Assembly (NCBI GenBank): GCA_020744425.1
Contig: JAGMUV010000002.1
Span: 3,454,501-3,518,500 of the forward strand
Source of the DNA: Dactylonectria macrodidyma
Taxonomy: Eukaryota; Ascomycota; Sordariomycetes; Hypocreales; Nectriaceae
Direction of reading: 5' to 3'
DNA: 64,000 nucleotides
A model generated the notes under the pieces. That model saw only the letters and a list, made by a program, of their open reading frames with translations. It had not been told where the DNA came from and searched no databases. This document shows, piece after piece, positions 21,726 through 32,606 of the stretch (within the stretch, counting starts at the first letter, position 1; every line of letters starts with the position of its first letter). The translations under genes and the position numbers were made by a program.

Positions 21726-23291
21726 ATGATGCTATCTACCAAGTTCTTTCTGTTTGCTCTCCTATTGAATGGGTTCTCTTCTGCTCTGTCCACGTCAACC
21801 TCGTCAACATATTCTGATCCGCTCACCGTGAGCACTAACACAGGCACGTTTACGGGTCTTCGTAACGGCAACTATCCTCAAGTTCGGGAGTTTCGCAACA
21901 TCCCCTTCGCTCAACCGCCTGTGGGCAAGCTCCGATGGCAGCCTCCAGTTGCTCTGCCACACTCAGATAAGCATCATATTTCTACTCGCTTCCCGCCCTC
22001 CTGTCCGCAATTCGTCTCTAAGTCCAAGTCTCTCTGGAACCAGTTCCTCCCATCACTCATGATCAACAATGGCGAAGGCGGCAACCAGACCCATCAAGTC
22101 GCTCAAACAAGCTCTGAGGACTGTCTGAGCCTAGCTATATGGACGCCATATGGGGTCAAGCAGAACGCTAAACTGCCGGTCCTGTTCTTCATGACTGGTG
22201 GAGGTTTCCAGTCTGGAGGTATCGAAATCCCCAGTCAGCTACCTGCCCAATGGGTAGATCGCACGGGATCACATATTGTAGTGACCATCAACTACCGTGT
22301 CAACATATTCGGCTTTCCTAACGCGGCAGCCCTTAAGCACCCTAACCTCGGGATCATGGACCAGCGCATGGCCCTGGAGTGGGTAGCTGCCAACATTCGT
22401 CAATTCGGCGGCGATCCCAAAACCATTACTCTTTGGGGCCAGTCCGCCGGTGCAGAGTCTGCGGACTATCTCTTGTTTTCCCACTGGGACGACCCAATCG
22501 CAAGTGCGGCCTTCATCCAATCCGGCACGGCGCTTGTACCGCTGAAGAGTACAGACTACGAACACGCGAACTTCACCTATGTGGCTAAGAATGTTGGCTG
22601 TGATTTCCCGAATAACGCCGCTGCTGAACTCAGCTGCATGCAGCAGGTCCCCTATCCACAGCTGGTCAACTTCATCAACACACATGTCGCAATCAAGAAG
22701 ATCATATTTGGGCCCATCGCTGACGAGAATATTTGCTTTGCCAACTACACGCAACGCGCTCTCCAGGGCAAGATGGCCCGGATTCCCGCTATCATCTCCA
22801 ATTGCGCTAAGGAGACAGCCAGCCTGAACGGATGGCCCGAAGATGTGGTCGCAGGCCCGGACCCAGCAAAGATCCTCAGCGGAACGCTCTCGACATGGGT
22901 CTGCACGACAGCGGCCGCCTGCAAGCTCCGTTACGCGCTTGGTGCGCCGACATATCGATACCAGTTTGCCGGAAACTTCTCCAACCTGAGCCCTCTCCCA
23001 TGGATGGGGGCATTTCACGCTGCCGACCTATTCATGAACTTTGGCACCTATGAGCTTCCCAAAGGCGCCACAGAGCACGAGGCAGCCGTGAGCCGGGCGA
23101 TGCAGGACCACATCCTCGCATTCGCCCGGGATCCACGCAAAGGCGCGCAGCGCATCGGTTGGCAACCGTACCACTACGGCTCGAACGTGATTCGGTTCGG
23201 TGGGAGCGATGGAAGGGTTGCTCAAAACGTCAGCGGGTATGAGATTGATGGTCCTTGCGACGGCAATGGGACTTATGACTTGTCACCATGA
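21726..23291 (+). CDS. Secreted type B carboxylesterase/lipase
   Basis: A single exon of 521 residues. The N terminus is a signal peptide (hydrophobic core FFLFALLLNGFSSAL after MMLSTK), so the protein is probably secreted. The alpha/beta-hydrolase family is shown by FRNIPFAQPPVGKLRW, the EDCLSLAIWTP motif with its disulfide Cys, the oxyanion-hole region FMTGGGFQSGG and the nucleophile elbow TLWGQSAGAES (Ser240). The acid is likely the Glu in PIADENICF and the base the His in GAFHAADLFMNFG, completing the triad. Several N-glycosylation sites (NQT, NFT, NYT, NFS, NVS, NGT) fit secretion. Members hydrolyse esters or lipids; the substrate cannot be read from the sequence. The usual length of fungal members is about 500-580 residues. 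Confidence 0.92.
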   Translation: MMLSTKFFLFALLLNGFSSALSTSTSSTYSDPLTVSTNTGTFTGLRNGNYPQVREFRNIPFAQPPVGKLRWQPPVALPHSDKHHISTRFPPSCPQFVSKSKSLWNQFLPSLMINNGEGGNQTHQVAQTSSEDCLSLAIWTPYGVKQNAKLPVLFFMTGGGFQSGGIEIPSQLPAQWVDRTGSHIVVTINYRVNIFGFPNAAALKHPNLGIMDQRMALEWVAANIRQFGGDPKTITLWGQSAGAESADYLLFSHWDDPIASAAFIQSGTALVPLKSTDYEHANFTYVAKNVGCDFPNNAAAELSCMQQVPYPQLVNFINTHVAIKKIIFGPIADENICFANYTQRALQGKMARIPAIISNCAKETASLNGWPEDVVAGPDPAKILSGTLSTWVCTTAAACKLRYALGAPTYRYQFAGNFSNLSPLPWMGAFHAADLFMNFGTYELPKGATEHEAAVSRAMQDHILAFARDPRKGAQRIGWQPYHYGSNVIRFGGSDGRVAQNVSGYEIDGPCDGNGTYDLSP

Positions 23292-23781
23292 GAATGACGA
23301 TCCAATATTGGAACATGGGGCATGAGTACAGTCAATTGCTACCAGAGTCAAATACCAACTATAAGTGATCTAGCCGTGTAAGTGATAGTGTTAAGGATGT
23401 TCTCATAAATGCACAAACGTATAAATACATCTTCATGGTACAACGATTTTCGTCCCATCCGGCTGGTTGGTTGCCCGGAAACGTGCCACCTGGCACACCC
23501 GTCCGGGGTCTCAACTCCACACGGCACAGGGGTCATCTCTCCCCCAGGAGGCCCCACTGTGATCTTACGCGAGAGACGCCCACGTCCCGCGTCAAAAATT
23601 CAACACTAAATGTGGCAAAAAGTGACGTGACTGCTCCATAATACTCGAGGGCGCAGACATCGCTTGGATGCCCGAGAACGGGAGGGGGATGCTCAAGAGG
23701 GGTGCTTTGTTCATTATTCCAAAAATTGATACAGTATTCGGGTATGTCAGGTCACGTTACTTATTTTACACCTCTTCGCCA
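23292..23781. other. Intergenic stretch between convergent genes
   Basis: The 3' ends of the esterase and the rhomboid gene face each other here. No other gene is seen. Confidence 0.45.
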
Positions 23782-25488
23782 TCAGTTTGCGTCGTTAGTT
23801 GCTCCTTCATCAGGGGAGCCAATGGCGTGGCCCTTGTTCGAAGTGCCGAATTCGAACACCTTCTTCTCCCGCTCCGGCTCGCCCCTGTTGATATACTGGA
23901 TGCCGACGATGCCCGCCAGCATGCCGACCACGTGGGACACGAGGTCGATCTGGACCTTAGCCGTCCTGCCTATGTACGATAGCTGAGGCACGAAGAGGAG
24001 CGCCAGGAAGACGATGCCGTGGACGCCATCCTGTGGCAGGCCAAAGAACTTGAAGCCGTCGGTGCGGTGATCCCAAAAGTACGCCGAGCACAAGCCCAAG
24101 TTCGCGCCCGATGCGCCGAGCGAGGAGATGTGCATCCATCCACGCAGCGTGTACATGGTCAAGCCGCCCAAAAAGCCGAGCGCGCCGCAGCCAAGGTAGA
24201 GGGCGAGGAAGTTGGCCCGGCCGATCTCTTCGTGGATCAGGCTGCCGATGAACCACAGGGGAATCATGTTGACGATCAGATGGCCAATCTTTTGGTGCGA
24301 AAAGCTGGCCGTGAACAGGGTGATAGGCTTGACCGTGGCCACAACGAAGATCATGTAGCGGTTGCAGAACTTCCACAGGGGAGGGGCCGCCCATGCAGCA
24401 TAGACGAGGACGTTGAGGGCGATGATGGCGCCCACGGTTGCATGCGCGGTCGAAATGTCAGGGAAGATTCGGTATCGCGCCTCGGGTTCTTCGTAAATCA
24501 CGGCCAGGGAGGCGAGGAGTCCGATGACGAGGCCGACGACGGTGGCGGACGGGAGAATGCGCTCCCATGCCTTCATCTCTGGAGGCGCTTCGAGGTCCGA
24601 CTCGGCGTTCTTATGATACTCGGCAATCTTGGGGTTCTGGATCTTGCGCTCCTGTTTGCCGGCCTGGGCGAGCGGGCCAGCCGCCGCTTCCCCCCGGGCC
24701 TCGGCCGCTCTGCGAGCCTCCTCGTCGGCCTTCTCCTTGGCCTTGCGCTTCGCGACGTTCTGCGACCGCATCTCGTCGAGCTTGCTGTGGCCGTACACGG
24801 GATCGGGCACGTAAGATTTGGCGGGGCTTTTCTCCTCCTTGGTATCAGCCTTTGCGCTTGTCTTCGTCGCCGTAGTCTTCTTCTTCTTCTCCACGGCCTT
24901 TGCGTCCATATCTTGTTCCAGTTGCGCCAGCTCGTCCTCGGCCCGCAGGCCCGCGTTCAGAACCTCGTTGACGGGGATCGACTTTCGCAGGTAGACCAGG
25001 GCTTTGGTGATCTGATCCTTGGTGTACTGCGCCGTATGGACAGCGAAGATGGGGTCGTCGAGGGTACCAGCAACTCGGCGGCCGTGGAGGATTCGAAGCA
25101 GTTGATTGGCTCTCTTAGGATTGATACCCCGACCAAAGACCTTGAGCACCTCCGAGTCGGTCAAGTCGAGACTCCGAAACGAGAGCCCGACCTGGTCCCG
25201 GTAGTCTTTAGGCAGGTCTTCATACTGTCGGATTGTCTTATCGGAGAAGAGGGTTCGTCGGGTCACCGAGGGGTAGTTTGGCGCTAAGACCCCGTTTCGG
25301 CGTCTCAGAGGCGATGAGGATGACAGACCTTGCCGGGTCGAAATCCATCGGGCGGGTGAGAATGGTTGTATAGTCGAGGCTGTGGTCGTGATACTAGTGG
25401 TGGTGGTTGCCGCTGCTCTGGAACTCACGCCACGGATGGCGATCTTGAGCCAGAGCCTGGACGAATTGGGACAGGCGAAGAGGCTCAT
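23782..25488 (-). CDS. Rhomboid intramembrane serine protease, probably mitochondrial
   Basis: A single exon of 568 residues. The N terminus is basic and rich in Ser, Arg and Ala without acids until about residue 80, as in a mitochondrial presequence. Residues about 80-175 form a soluble, fungal-type extension (SFRSLDLTDSEVLKVFGRGIN), followed by a Lys-rich, possibly coiled-coil linker. The membrane core starts near 310. It has ASFSHQKIGHLIVNMIPLWF with the conserved H-x-x-x-N, GLTMYTLRGWMHISSLGASGANLG with the GxSx catalytic Ser, and VSHVVGMLAGIVGI with the catalytic His. Rhomboids cut membrane proteins within the bilayer; the mitochondrial Pcp1 branch processes dynamin-like and cytochrome c peroxidase precursors. 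Whether this is the Pcp1 orthologue or a second fungal rhomboid is unclear, because the long N-terminal extension differs from that of yeast Pcp1. Confidence 0.9.
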   Translation of the reverse strand: MSLFACPNSSRLWLKIAIRGVSSRAAATTTTSITTTASTIQPFSPARWISTRQGLSSSSPLRRRNGVLAPNYPSVTRRTLFSDKTIRQYEDLPKDYRDQVGLSFRSLDLTDSEVLKVFGRGINPKRANQLLRILHGRRVAGTLDDPIFAVHTAQYTKDQITKALVYLRKSIPVNEVLNAGLRAEDELAQLEQDMDAKAVEKKKKTTATKTSAKADTKEEKSPAKSYVPDPVYGHSKLDEMRSQNVAKRKAKEKADEEARRAAEARGEAAAGPLAQAGKQERKIQNPKIAEYHKNAESDLEAPPEMKAWERILPSATVVGLVIGLLASLAVIYEEPEARYRIFPDISTAHATVGAIIALNVLVYAAWAAPPLWKFCNRYMIFVVATVKPITLFTASFSHQKIGHLIVNMIPLWFIGSLIHEEIGRANFLALYLGCGALGFLGGLTMYTLRGWMHISSLGASGANLGLCSAYFWDHRTDGFKFFGLPQDGVHGIVFLALLFVPQLSYIGRTAKVQIDLVSHVVGMLAGIVGIQYINRGEPEREKKVFEFGTSNKGHAIGSPDEGATNDAN

Positions 25489-26035
25489 TGCGAGAGATGG
25501 CTGCGCAAGAAGCGCTCTGGACAGCCGCGGGTGCAGCGAAGCCAGTAAAAGGGCGATCCAGCCGGCGTGGTGCGTGGAGGGATGGTATGATGAGGACGCA
25601 TGAATTAATTTACAGATCGAATGCCGAGGAATTTTATTAGAGCCTCCGGCCGTGGATTCCCCAATGCCCCTCCAGGGGGACGATGCACTGGTGGTCAGCG
25701 GCTTTGGTCAGTGGTCAGCGCTCCTCCTCCCCGCTTGGACTGCCCTGGCAAAAGGATACGTACCGTCCCTCTGCAAAGCAGAACGCGCCACGGTTGGAAG
25801 CCTGCAAACCCCCACCAAACCGCCAATCCATTTAACGGCTGCCCCGCCATTTTTGTCCGCCTCCAGCTCAAAGCTCAAAGCTCGAAGCAAACAGCTCCGA
25901 CATCGAACCCTTGACCTTCAAGATCAACCCCGACCTGTGATATCGACCTCGACTTGCGAGACTCCGTGCAATTGCAAACGCCTTCCCAACTCCACACGCA
26001 ACAACAACAACAACACCACCCAGCCCAGCCCAGCC
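25489..26035. promoter_or_regulatory. Shared upstream region of the rhomboid gene and its neighbour
   Basis: Divergent promoter region. An ORF reading into the next gene from 25652 exists, but the CAA-rich leader (acaacaacaacaacacc) directly before 26036 is typical of a fungal 5' UTR. Confidence 0.45.
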
Positions 26036-26659
26036 ATGTCGACCTCTGCCGACACAACGCCCATATCCCCGGCCCGCTTCGCCGCCGCCCTCAAAGACCT
26101 CTCGGTCGGCATGCTCCACCTCAAGGTTCTCGAGATTCGCAACTCCATCGCCCACCTACAGTACTCCAACGACCAGCTCAAGCCCTTTGCCGAAGGCTCC
26201 GAAACTGCTGCCGACAGCGGCGGCAGCGGACCTGATCAAGACTGCGTCGACGCCATCCGGGAGAACGAGCTAGTCATCGACCGCATGGCCGAGCGCGTCG
26301 CCATCATCCGCGCCGAGGTCGAGGAGCGCGGTCTCAGCTGGGACGAGTTCCAGAGCCGGGACGAGGCCGGATCCAAGACGGAGGATGAGCCCGAGAAGAT
26401 CAACGGCACCGCGCCTGCCGCTCCTGCTTCTGAGCCCAGCACATCGGCATCGGCATCGGCATCGGGGACTGCCGGCAACCCTTGGACTGACGGCACGTTC
26501 CAGGTCGGCACGATCCGCAACGGGGAGATACACATGGACGCCCAGCCCAGCCAGCCGACGGGCGGCAGTCTGAGCGACGAGCAGCTGCGACGGGCCTTAG
26601 AGGAGCGCATGCGGGATCTCACAACCGACAACGACGACGAGGGGGGCATGCACCTGTGA
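26036..26659 (+). CDS. Conserved fungal coiled-coil protein, possibly Tma17/ADC17-like
   Basis: A single exon of 207 residues. The start at 26036 follows a CAA-rich leader, and the upstream in-frame extension looks like UTR. The conserved part is residues 10-105: FAAALKDLSVGMLHLKVLEIRNSIAHLQYSNDQL, then DCVDAIRENELVIDRMAERVAIIRAEVEERG. This is two amphipathic helices likely to form a coiled-coil hairpin. The arrangement (hydrophobic helix, H-L-x-x-S-N, then D-x-x-x-x-A-I-x-E-N) recalls the Tma17/ADC17 proteasome-assembly chaperones, but this is memory of a pattern and not certain. The second half is Ser/Ala-rich with a conserved-looking NPWTDGTFQVGTIRNGEI. The protein should be soluble. Confidence 0.78.
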   Translation: MSTSADTTPISPARFAAALKDLSVGMLHLKVLEIRNSIAHLQYSNDQLKPFAEGSETAADSGGSGPDQDCVDAIRENELVIDRMAERVAIIRAEVEERGLSWDEFQSRDEAGSKTEDEPEKINGTAPAAPASEPSTSASASASGTAGNPWTDGTFQVGTIRNGEIHMDAQPSQPTGGSLSDEQLRRALEERMRDLTTDNDDEGGMHL

Positions 26660-27362
26660 GGGGTACACGGGCCCTCGGAAGCACGACTCTTTGCATGGGC
26701 TGGCGTTTTAGGAGGCTGGGATAACAGAAACATCATGACAGAATACCCCAAAAATAAACCGACTCAGTGTCGCATGTGGTAGGATCAGGGGGCCGCTCAC
26801 GAGGGCAAAACATACGTCTCATGGGGTGGGGACTCAAACAACCCTTCAAGTAAACTTTGATATTGTTTTTATTCATTTTCTCAGCTATCAAACTGCTGAA
26901 AGATGCCCGGTGTACCAAGTAGGTAAAACACACAAAGCAAGGACCCTTTTTGGTGGTTGCGCCAATCGACGGTGAACAAGATACCATACCGCCTTCTTTT
27001 TGAAAGAACCAAGACAAAAGGACGAAAACCCAAGATGCGCCAGCGCCGGACTGCTATGCGACCTAATGTTATCCAGACCGTTCCCATATGATGCTATTGA
27101 TGCTTATAGACAAAAAAGAAAAGAGTAAAACCCAAGACGGAAGAAAGATTAGACAATGAAAGTTAAGGAGAGCAAAGCAAGAGCCAGTAGTGGTGTGGGG
27201 TGTGAGTGTGAGAGTGTGTTTCGGAGTGTGTGAGAAAAGGGATGTGAGAGAGAATGAGTGTTGAGATGCGGGTGAGTGATGTATAACACCAGCGAAGAAG
27301 GCTGGTGAATATGAGTCCGTAGATAGACAGCTCGAAGCCATTGCGTGCGTAGTATGTCTCAA
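26660..27362. other. Intergenic stretch between convergent genes
   Basis: Holds two 3' ends. Around 27190-27260 the plus strand is strongly GT/GA-rich (gtgtggggtgtgagtgtgag). No gene is seen. Confidence 0.45.
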
Positions 27363-28574
27363 CTAGTCAGTGTCGTCACCGACTGGGGATGCAGCCCCTG
27401 ATAACCTCTTCGCTCGAATAGACTTCCGCTTCGTACGTTTCGTAGACAGCCGGCTGTTGCTAAGAGACCTCGTACTTATAATGGTTTCAAGGTTGGGACG
27501 TTGCGCAGCATGGCTGGATGTTCCCCGCCGACCGAGGCTCATAGCGCTCTGTGAGAACGGAACTGGGACATCCGAATCGTCGTCCGACGACTCGGCGCCT
27601 GGCGGTGCCGCTACTGGTCGCATTCGACTTCTCCGGCTGTCGTGGAAGTTGTCTGTCGAGTCGTCGGAAGTGTCGAAGGACAGGCTGCGCGTCCGGTTCA
27701 AACTCATAGAGCGGTTTGTTCGTGTGATGAAGAGCGACTCGATCAACTCGGTTTCCGTGGGGTTGCTGTTTTCCTTCTTCAGTTTCTCCATGACCAGCTT
27801 CTCGTGCACCAGGCGCCCAAGTTGAACGTCATCGTTAATCAGTGTCTTGCCGCTCGACTTGCTACCGGAACTTCCAGCACGACTGACTGGGATCTTGCCC
27901 TCCATGACCTTGGCAGACGGCGGTGGTTGAAGCATCCATCGATGGGCGTCCTTGGAAGGGATCTTGCTGCTGACAACGGGGGGGTGATAGTCGTTGATGG
28001 GCGGGTTCTTTGGTGTAAAGTAGAACTCTTTTCGGTCCTGCTCTGTCACCTCCTTGTCAATTCCGAGTGTCGATTCAATCAAGCGGCCGGCCGAGTCGCG
28101 CGCCTTTGAGAAGGCATCCATGAGCTTGTGGCCAGACCATTGCCCCCATAATTCTTCATCCTCGCGCTGATATCCTCGTCGTCGATTCCAGTCGTCGGAG
28201 AGGCCGTCATCTTCGGATATGACGGTTGTGCTGGGAGCGATGTTGAGTCGACTCTCGCCAACGTTGGTGTGTTCTGATATGCTGGGGGCCGTACTGTCGC
28301 CGCCGGAGCTGGTGAGACCTCGTTGGCTCGAGTTCTTGCTCACGGACTTTTTAGGTAGAGTCGGCCCCATGGTGATTTCTTCTTGCCAGTAGGGATTGGT
28401 GTTGAAGGGCGAAGGGTGCTGGTAGAAGCCGGGTTGTTCAGTCTCTAATTTGGCCTTCTCCTGGCGCTCCTTCTTGGCCTGGACGCGGGCCTTCTGTCGA
28501 TGGCGGACTTTGGCACATGGCGTGCAGGCGATGATGTAGAAGACGGCGGATTGAACCGCGATGGGGAAAGACAT
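27363..28574 (-). CDS. Fungal protein of unknown function with N-terminal hydrophobic segment
   Basis: A single exon of 403 residues. The N terminus (SFPIAVQSAVFYIIACTPC) is a hydrophobic anchor or uncleaved signal, followed at once by a very basic helix (KVRHRQKARVQAKKERQEKAK). Next comes the segment QPGFYQHPSPFNTNPYWQEEI, which looks conserved, and GYQREDEELWGQWSGHKLMDAF. A third conserved-looking segment is EFYFTPKNPPINDYHPPVV. The C-terminal 150 residues are Ser/Arg-rich and probably disordered and phosphorylated (RSMSLNRTRSLSFDTSDDS). I know of no function; it is a typical conserved protein of filamentous ascomycetes. The two cysteines after the hydrophobic segment could be lipid-modified, which is only a guess. 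Confidence 0.82.
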   Translation of the reverse strand: MSFPIAVQSAVFYIIACTPCAKVRHRQKARVQAKKERQEKAKLETEQPGFYQHPSPFNTNPYWQEEITMGPTLPKKSVSKNSSQRGLTSSGGDSTAPSISEHTNVGESRLNIAPSTTVISEDDGLSDDWNRRRGYQREDEELWGQWSGHKLMDAFSKARDSAGRLIESTLGIDKEVTEQDRKEFYFTPKNPPINDYHPPVVSSKIPSKDAHRWMLQPPPSAKVMEGKIPVSRAGSSGSKSSGKTLINDDVQLGRLVHEKLVMEKLKKENSNPTETELIESLFITRTNRSMSLNRTRSLSFDTSDDSTDNFHDSRRSRMRPVAAPPGAESSDDDSDVPVPFSQSAMSLGRRGTSSHAAQRPNLETIISTRSLSNSRLSTKRTKRKSIRAKRLSGAASPVGDDTD

Positions 28575-31500
28575 AGTTGTCGTCTTCGATCGGGCCGGAC
28601 CCGGACATGAAAAAGCGACGTTTTTCGGATCACTGGAATCACTCGATAGCGGAAGACGGCGCTGACGATTTCACAAACATAGGACGGTGGAAAGGGGTCG
28701 GACTGGAAGATTGGCGATGCGGTACGATGTCCGGGGGTGGGAGAAGAGCGGGTGACGGTCCCCCGTAAATGAGCGGCGCCGTTGCAGTAGTACTTGGTAG
28801 CTGGGTGGACGTAGGACGAAGAGGCGCACCTAGGTCTACGCCATGAGAGAAACTGCCGCTTCAGAGGACGAAGGGGACGGAGTAGAGGCTAGAGCGGTAG
28901 AGCCCACACAGGTGGCGAAGCACAAGTGACGACTCACGAGCCAAGACGGTAGGGCCACCAGCTGAACGGAGCAATTCGTCAGAGGCGTAAAGTGTTTTGG
29001 CCGTTTGATTGAGGCGCCGCAAGGAATGGGAAATGGCCAAATGGGGGAGACGCTGGCGCGGTTCGTGTGGGGAGATTGAGATCAGGGGCGACGTCGTTTC
29101 ACGGACAGGTGCGGCGGCCGCTAGCCGAGTAATATAAACGGGCACACGTCTCTGCGAGAAGCGTCCGAGACGGGAAAAGGTGCCTGGCGGTCCCTCCAAC
29201 AACAGATTGCAAGCCCGCTAATAAACTGGTCGCAGCGTGGGCCGTACTTCGTGGGCTGTACTAAGTAGGGCGAAGGAAGGGTGGCTGAAATAGAGAGTCG
29301 AGTTGCGTGTGTGCTGGCTTTCTGGGCTGTTCAGCGGTCTGGGCCGGCTCATGCAGCTGCGCAACCGAACGGACGGGGTTCTTCGACGACGGAGTCGGTG
29401 TCGGTGTCAGGATCTGGGATGGGGGGTCCGGGAGGGGACAAGGGGTCTCAGATATAACAATTTGATGCGCTTGTTGAGCAATGGACCGTCTGAGCGATGA
29501 ATGTGAATGGGCCGCCGTTTGCTGAGACTAATGGTGCAGGCGTACGTCGTAGTTGCGGCAGATGTGCGTACAAATAGCAAGCTGTCCGTGGTGGGCGACC
29601 GAAAGAACCTGGTGCTGGAAGTCGGGTCCGAAACGAAAATGTAGCTATTAATGGAGGATTCGAGCCTGGACCATGACGCTGCTGTGATGAGTGGCCGGGT
29701 CGAGGCGGCGGGGGTTGCCAATGCAGCCTGCAGCCTTCAGCCTTCAGCCTTTCCAAGTGGACTTTACAGCGCAGCTGAACCTACGCAGTAGTGTGTGCCT
29801 GAGCAAGCTGAGTTTCCAAGACGCAAGCAGTGGGCAAGACAACAGGGTCGTCGTCGAGAGATATGGTCAAGAGAGTCGGTCGGTCGGAGGGAGACAAAAG
29901 TGATCGATGAGGGGGGCGTGGCAACTGCAGGACGGGAGATGAAGGCATCCATCCCATGGAATCCAATCCGTTTAATCCATCGTTCAAGGATCCATAACCC
30001 ATTGCGTGCAACGAGGGATACGACTGGGTGGGGGGGAGGGGGTTCCAAGCTGGGGGGCCAGGACACCAGGGACCTTCCGACAAGGGCGATTGCCCACCCA
30101 GACATAAGTCGCTTCGTCACCAACCCACCCAGCCCCGCACGATGTTCCCAGGGTTGGCAAAGGCCCAGACGCTCGAACGAACCTCTAGGTTGCAGTGGGC
30201 TCGATGCACGGCTGCAGCGGGCTTGCAGTAGACGACAGTGGACTGCAGCGAGTTCCAGCAGGGTACAGCGAGCCTACCTACGTAGTAGGTAGGCTCCCTC
30301 GCGACAAACCCGACTGGACTCTCTGGCTCTGGGGCTCTGAGCTTCCGAAGCAGCAACATCGACGCTGTTCCCACGGCGATGATGGGGAAAGAATCTCGAT
30401 CAATCCCTGCTTCAAAAGTGCAATCCTCATCTATCATTCATCCATAATGCCATCGCAGACATGATCACACCTGTAAGTCGAGGCAAGCACGGCCACCGCC
30501 AACAAAGAGGGACTGATACTGTGCCCAAATGGAGAGGAGCGAGGTGACTGTGTACTTAACTTATGCACTCAGCTCCTCCTCCCCCACCTGGGATTCGCAA
30601 CCCGGGCCGTTGCTGTGCATAAACAATAGCCCACGCCCCCGGGAAAGCTGCCAAAGCAGCCACCCACCGCCCCAGCGACGCTCCGGGGGCTTCAATGACA
30701 CCGACAAGACGTCGTCTGAGTTGATTTCATGATGCATGATGGGGTGTTTCCCTTTGATTGAAAGGTTGTTGGTGGTGTGGCATCTTCACCCGCAAACTCT
30801 CGGCCGCCAAGTCGCCGCACAAGACAACAAAAAAGTGATGCCCAGGCTCTTGGTAGCTTCTTGGTACCAAGCAGAGTTAAAAGCTTCATTATGCGAGTTG
30901 GGGGTGACGTCGTGGGTGCAGTTCTCGCCACGATATCTCCGGCCAAGTCGTCTTGGCTTCGTCGCTACTTCGGGGTCTCCCCTCCCCGAGTCCACACCAT
31001 CGAGGAGAGAGCGAGTGTCTTTGCTGATTACCCCGACCTTGCCGAAGCCCGGGCATCCATCAAACACACAAAGGCGGTGGAGAGGGTTTCCCCTCAAAGG
31101 CTCAACTGGTCTCTGGCCGCTTGGGGCCGGCCTGGCATCGCGGCCCCAGTCGCACCCGCATGTCCAAATCGCGCTGGATATTCTCGTTCCCGTTTGGCCT
31201 TGCTAAGCTAGTCCCCCTCCCTCCCGGCCGTCCTCCGTCGACTTATTCTCGGCCCAACAAGACGCTTCGCAAGGCTCATAACCCGGCTTGGCACCTCCCA
31301 TCCGACGTGGCCCTCCACCGTGGATTCTCTGTGGGTGGTGCAATGCCGTACATGAGCCTGCATCACCTCATCCTATTTGTCCATGCCTATGCAAGGGCCC
31401 AGTTGTCAGTGATGGATCTTCCGTCTTACTGCTTTTGGCCCGCTTGCCCGCCAAAAGACACTGGCTTCCTCTCATCGCCCCGCCCAATCCCACCGCCTAA

Positions 31501-32606
31501 GTCGGCCATCGTGGGCTTGTTAGTGGTACTCAACGGACAACATGATCGACTCTAGGGATCGCAGTGTCGGCCATATCTTGCGTAACCATCACGGCATGTG
31601 TGCAGTACTACCTACCCAAGTGTCTTTGCCACTGGAAACTTGGCGCACGAGGAATTGCCCACAGAAATTACTGGACAACTGCCAACGCGCGGTTTATGTG
31701 TGTGGTCGGTGTGCATCTTCACACTGCAGTCGTTGCTCGACTAAGATCTAGACCACGCGGAACACCCCAGGGCACCAATGGATTCCCTTGTTCGCTGAGC
31801 CAAAGTCTTGCATACGTCCATTGAAGCGCAACTTCCCTATCCCACCCTCCACCTCAATCCGGGCCCTCTTCCGTTATCGTCCTGCATGCCACAGTTCATC
31901 CCTGCACACATCTTGACATCCCCTCACCCCTCACAAAATACTTCCATCCCACATTCCCGGCAGAAGCCTGTGTGTGGAGCCTGAGCTCAAAAGACATCCT
32001 GCTTCAACAAACTTCTAGGCTTCAGGTAGGAAGATCAAAACACCCAGGAAACTTACCTCACAGGGTCGAAGAGAAAATATAACGTATCAAAATCACTAAT
32101 ATACTCAAGTACCGAGTCACAACTTATATTATAGCTTGTTTCTCTCCCTTATGGGAGCTCGGAAATGCTTCAGTGTACACTGGCCATCCTCGTCAATCAA
32201 ATGCATGCATGCCATCGTCTCCACGGCCGCCATAGGGCTTCGGTTCTTGTCCTCGAATGTGACTTGTTTTCGCCTCGCATCTCATCACCATTCAACCACC
32301 TCGTTAGGATGCCTTCGCAAACCGGGAATATCCCCCAATGCCTTTTAACTCCAGCCTCAAACGCTTGCGCTGTCGCAACCAGGTCCTGTTGGTATTTGGA
32401 CAGCGCGTTGTCCAAGTAATTTGCACGCAGACTCGGAAAAAGATGGAAAGGAAATAAAAAAGGGTAAGAAAAAGGACAATAAGAGAAAAAAAGGCTTATG
32501 ATGGTTTGCCTGGCGGCCAGTGTACAAGGGGCAAGGGGTTGGTGAGGGGATCACGGCCAACTCTTCCAACCATGTTGACGGCTCGGTAGATTAGTCAAAT
32601 CTGCCT
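28575..32606. other. 4-kb gene-poor stretch
   Basis: No gene can be supported. The longest ORFs (for example 30777-31211 plus, 144 codons; 29795-30292 plus, 165 codons) have no motifs and overlap each other in several frames. The left part probably contains the promoter of the minus-strand gene ending at 28574, and the far right the 3' UTR of the next one. A perfect hairpin lies at 30270-30296. Non-coding RNAs cannot be excluded. Confidence 0.4.
30270..30296. repeat. Perfect inverted repeat, 12-bp arms, 3-nt loop
   Basis: The arms gagcctacctac and gtaggtaggctc are exact reverse complements around the loop gta. It sits in gene-poor DNA with no T run behind it, so it does not look like a bacterial-type terminator. 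Confidence 0.9.

Noticed and set aside
22269..23018. 249-codon ORF on the minus strand
   Set aside because: Antisense to the carboxylesterase; no recognisable features.
24019..25287. 422-codon ORF on the plus strand
   Set aside because: It lies fully antisense to the rhomboid gene, whose protein has all catalytic motifs. The ORF is a by-product of GC-rich codon use.
25652..26035. N-terminal extension of the coiled-coil protein
   Set aside because: The extension looks like 5' UTR (CAA-rich, no conserved pattern), and the Met at 26036 has the better context.
30777..31211. Overlapping ORFs of 144 and 156 codons as a possible gene
   Set aside because: Two frames are open at once, neither has motifs or a clear start context, and no splice-extended version improves them.
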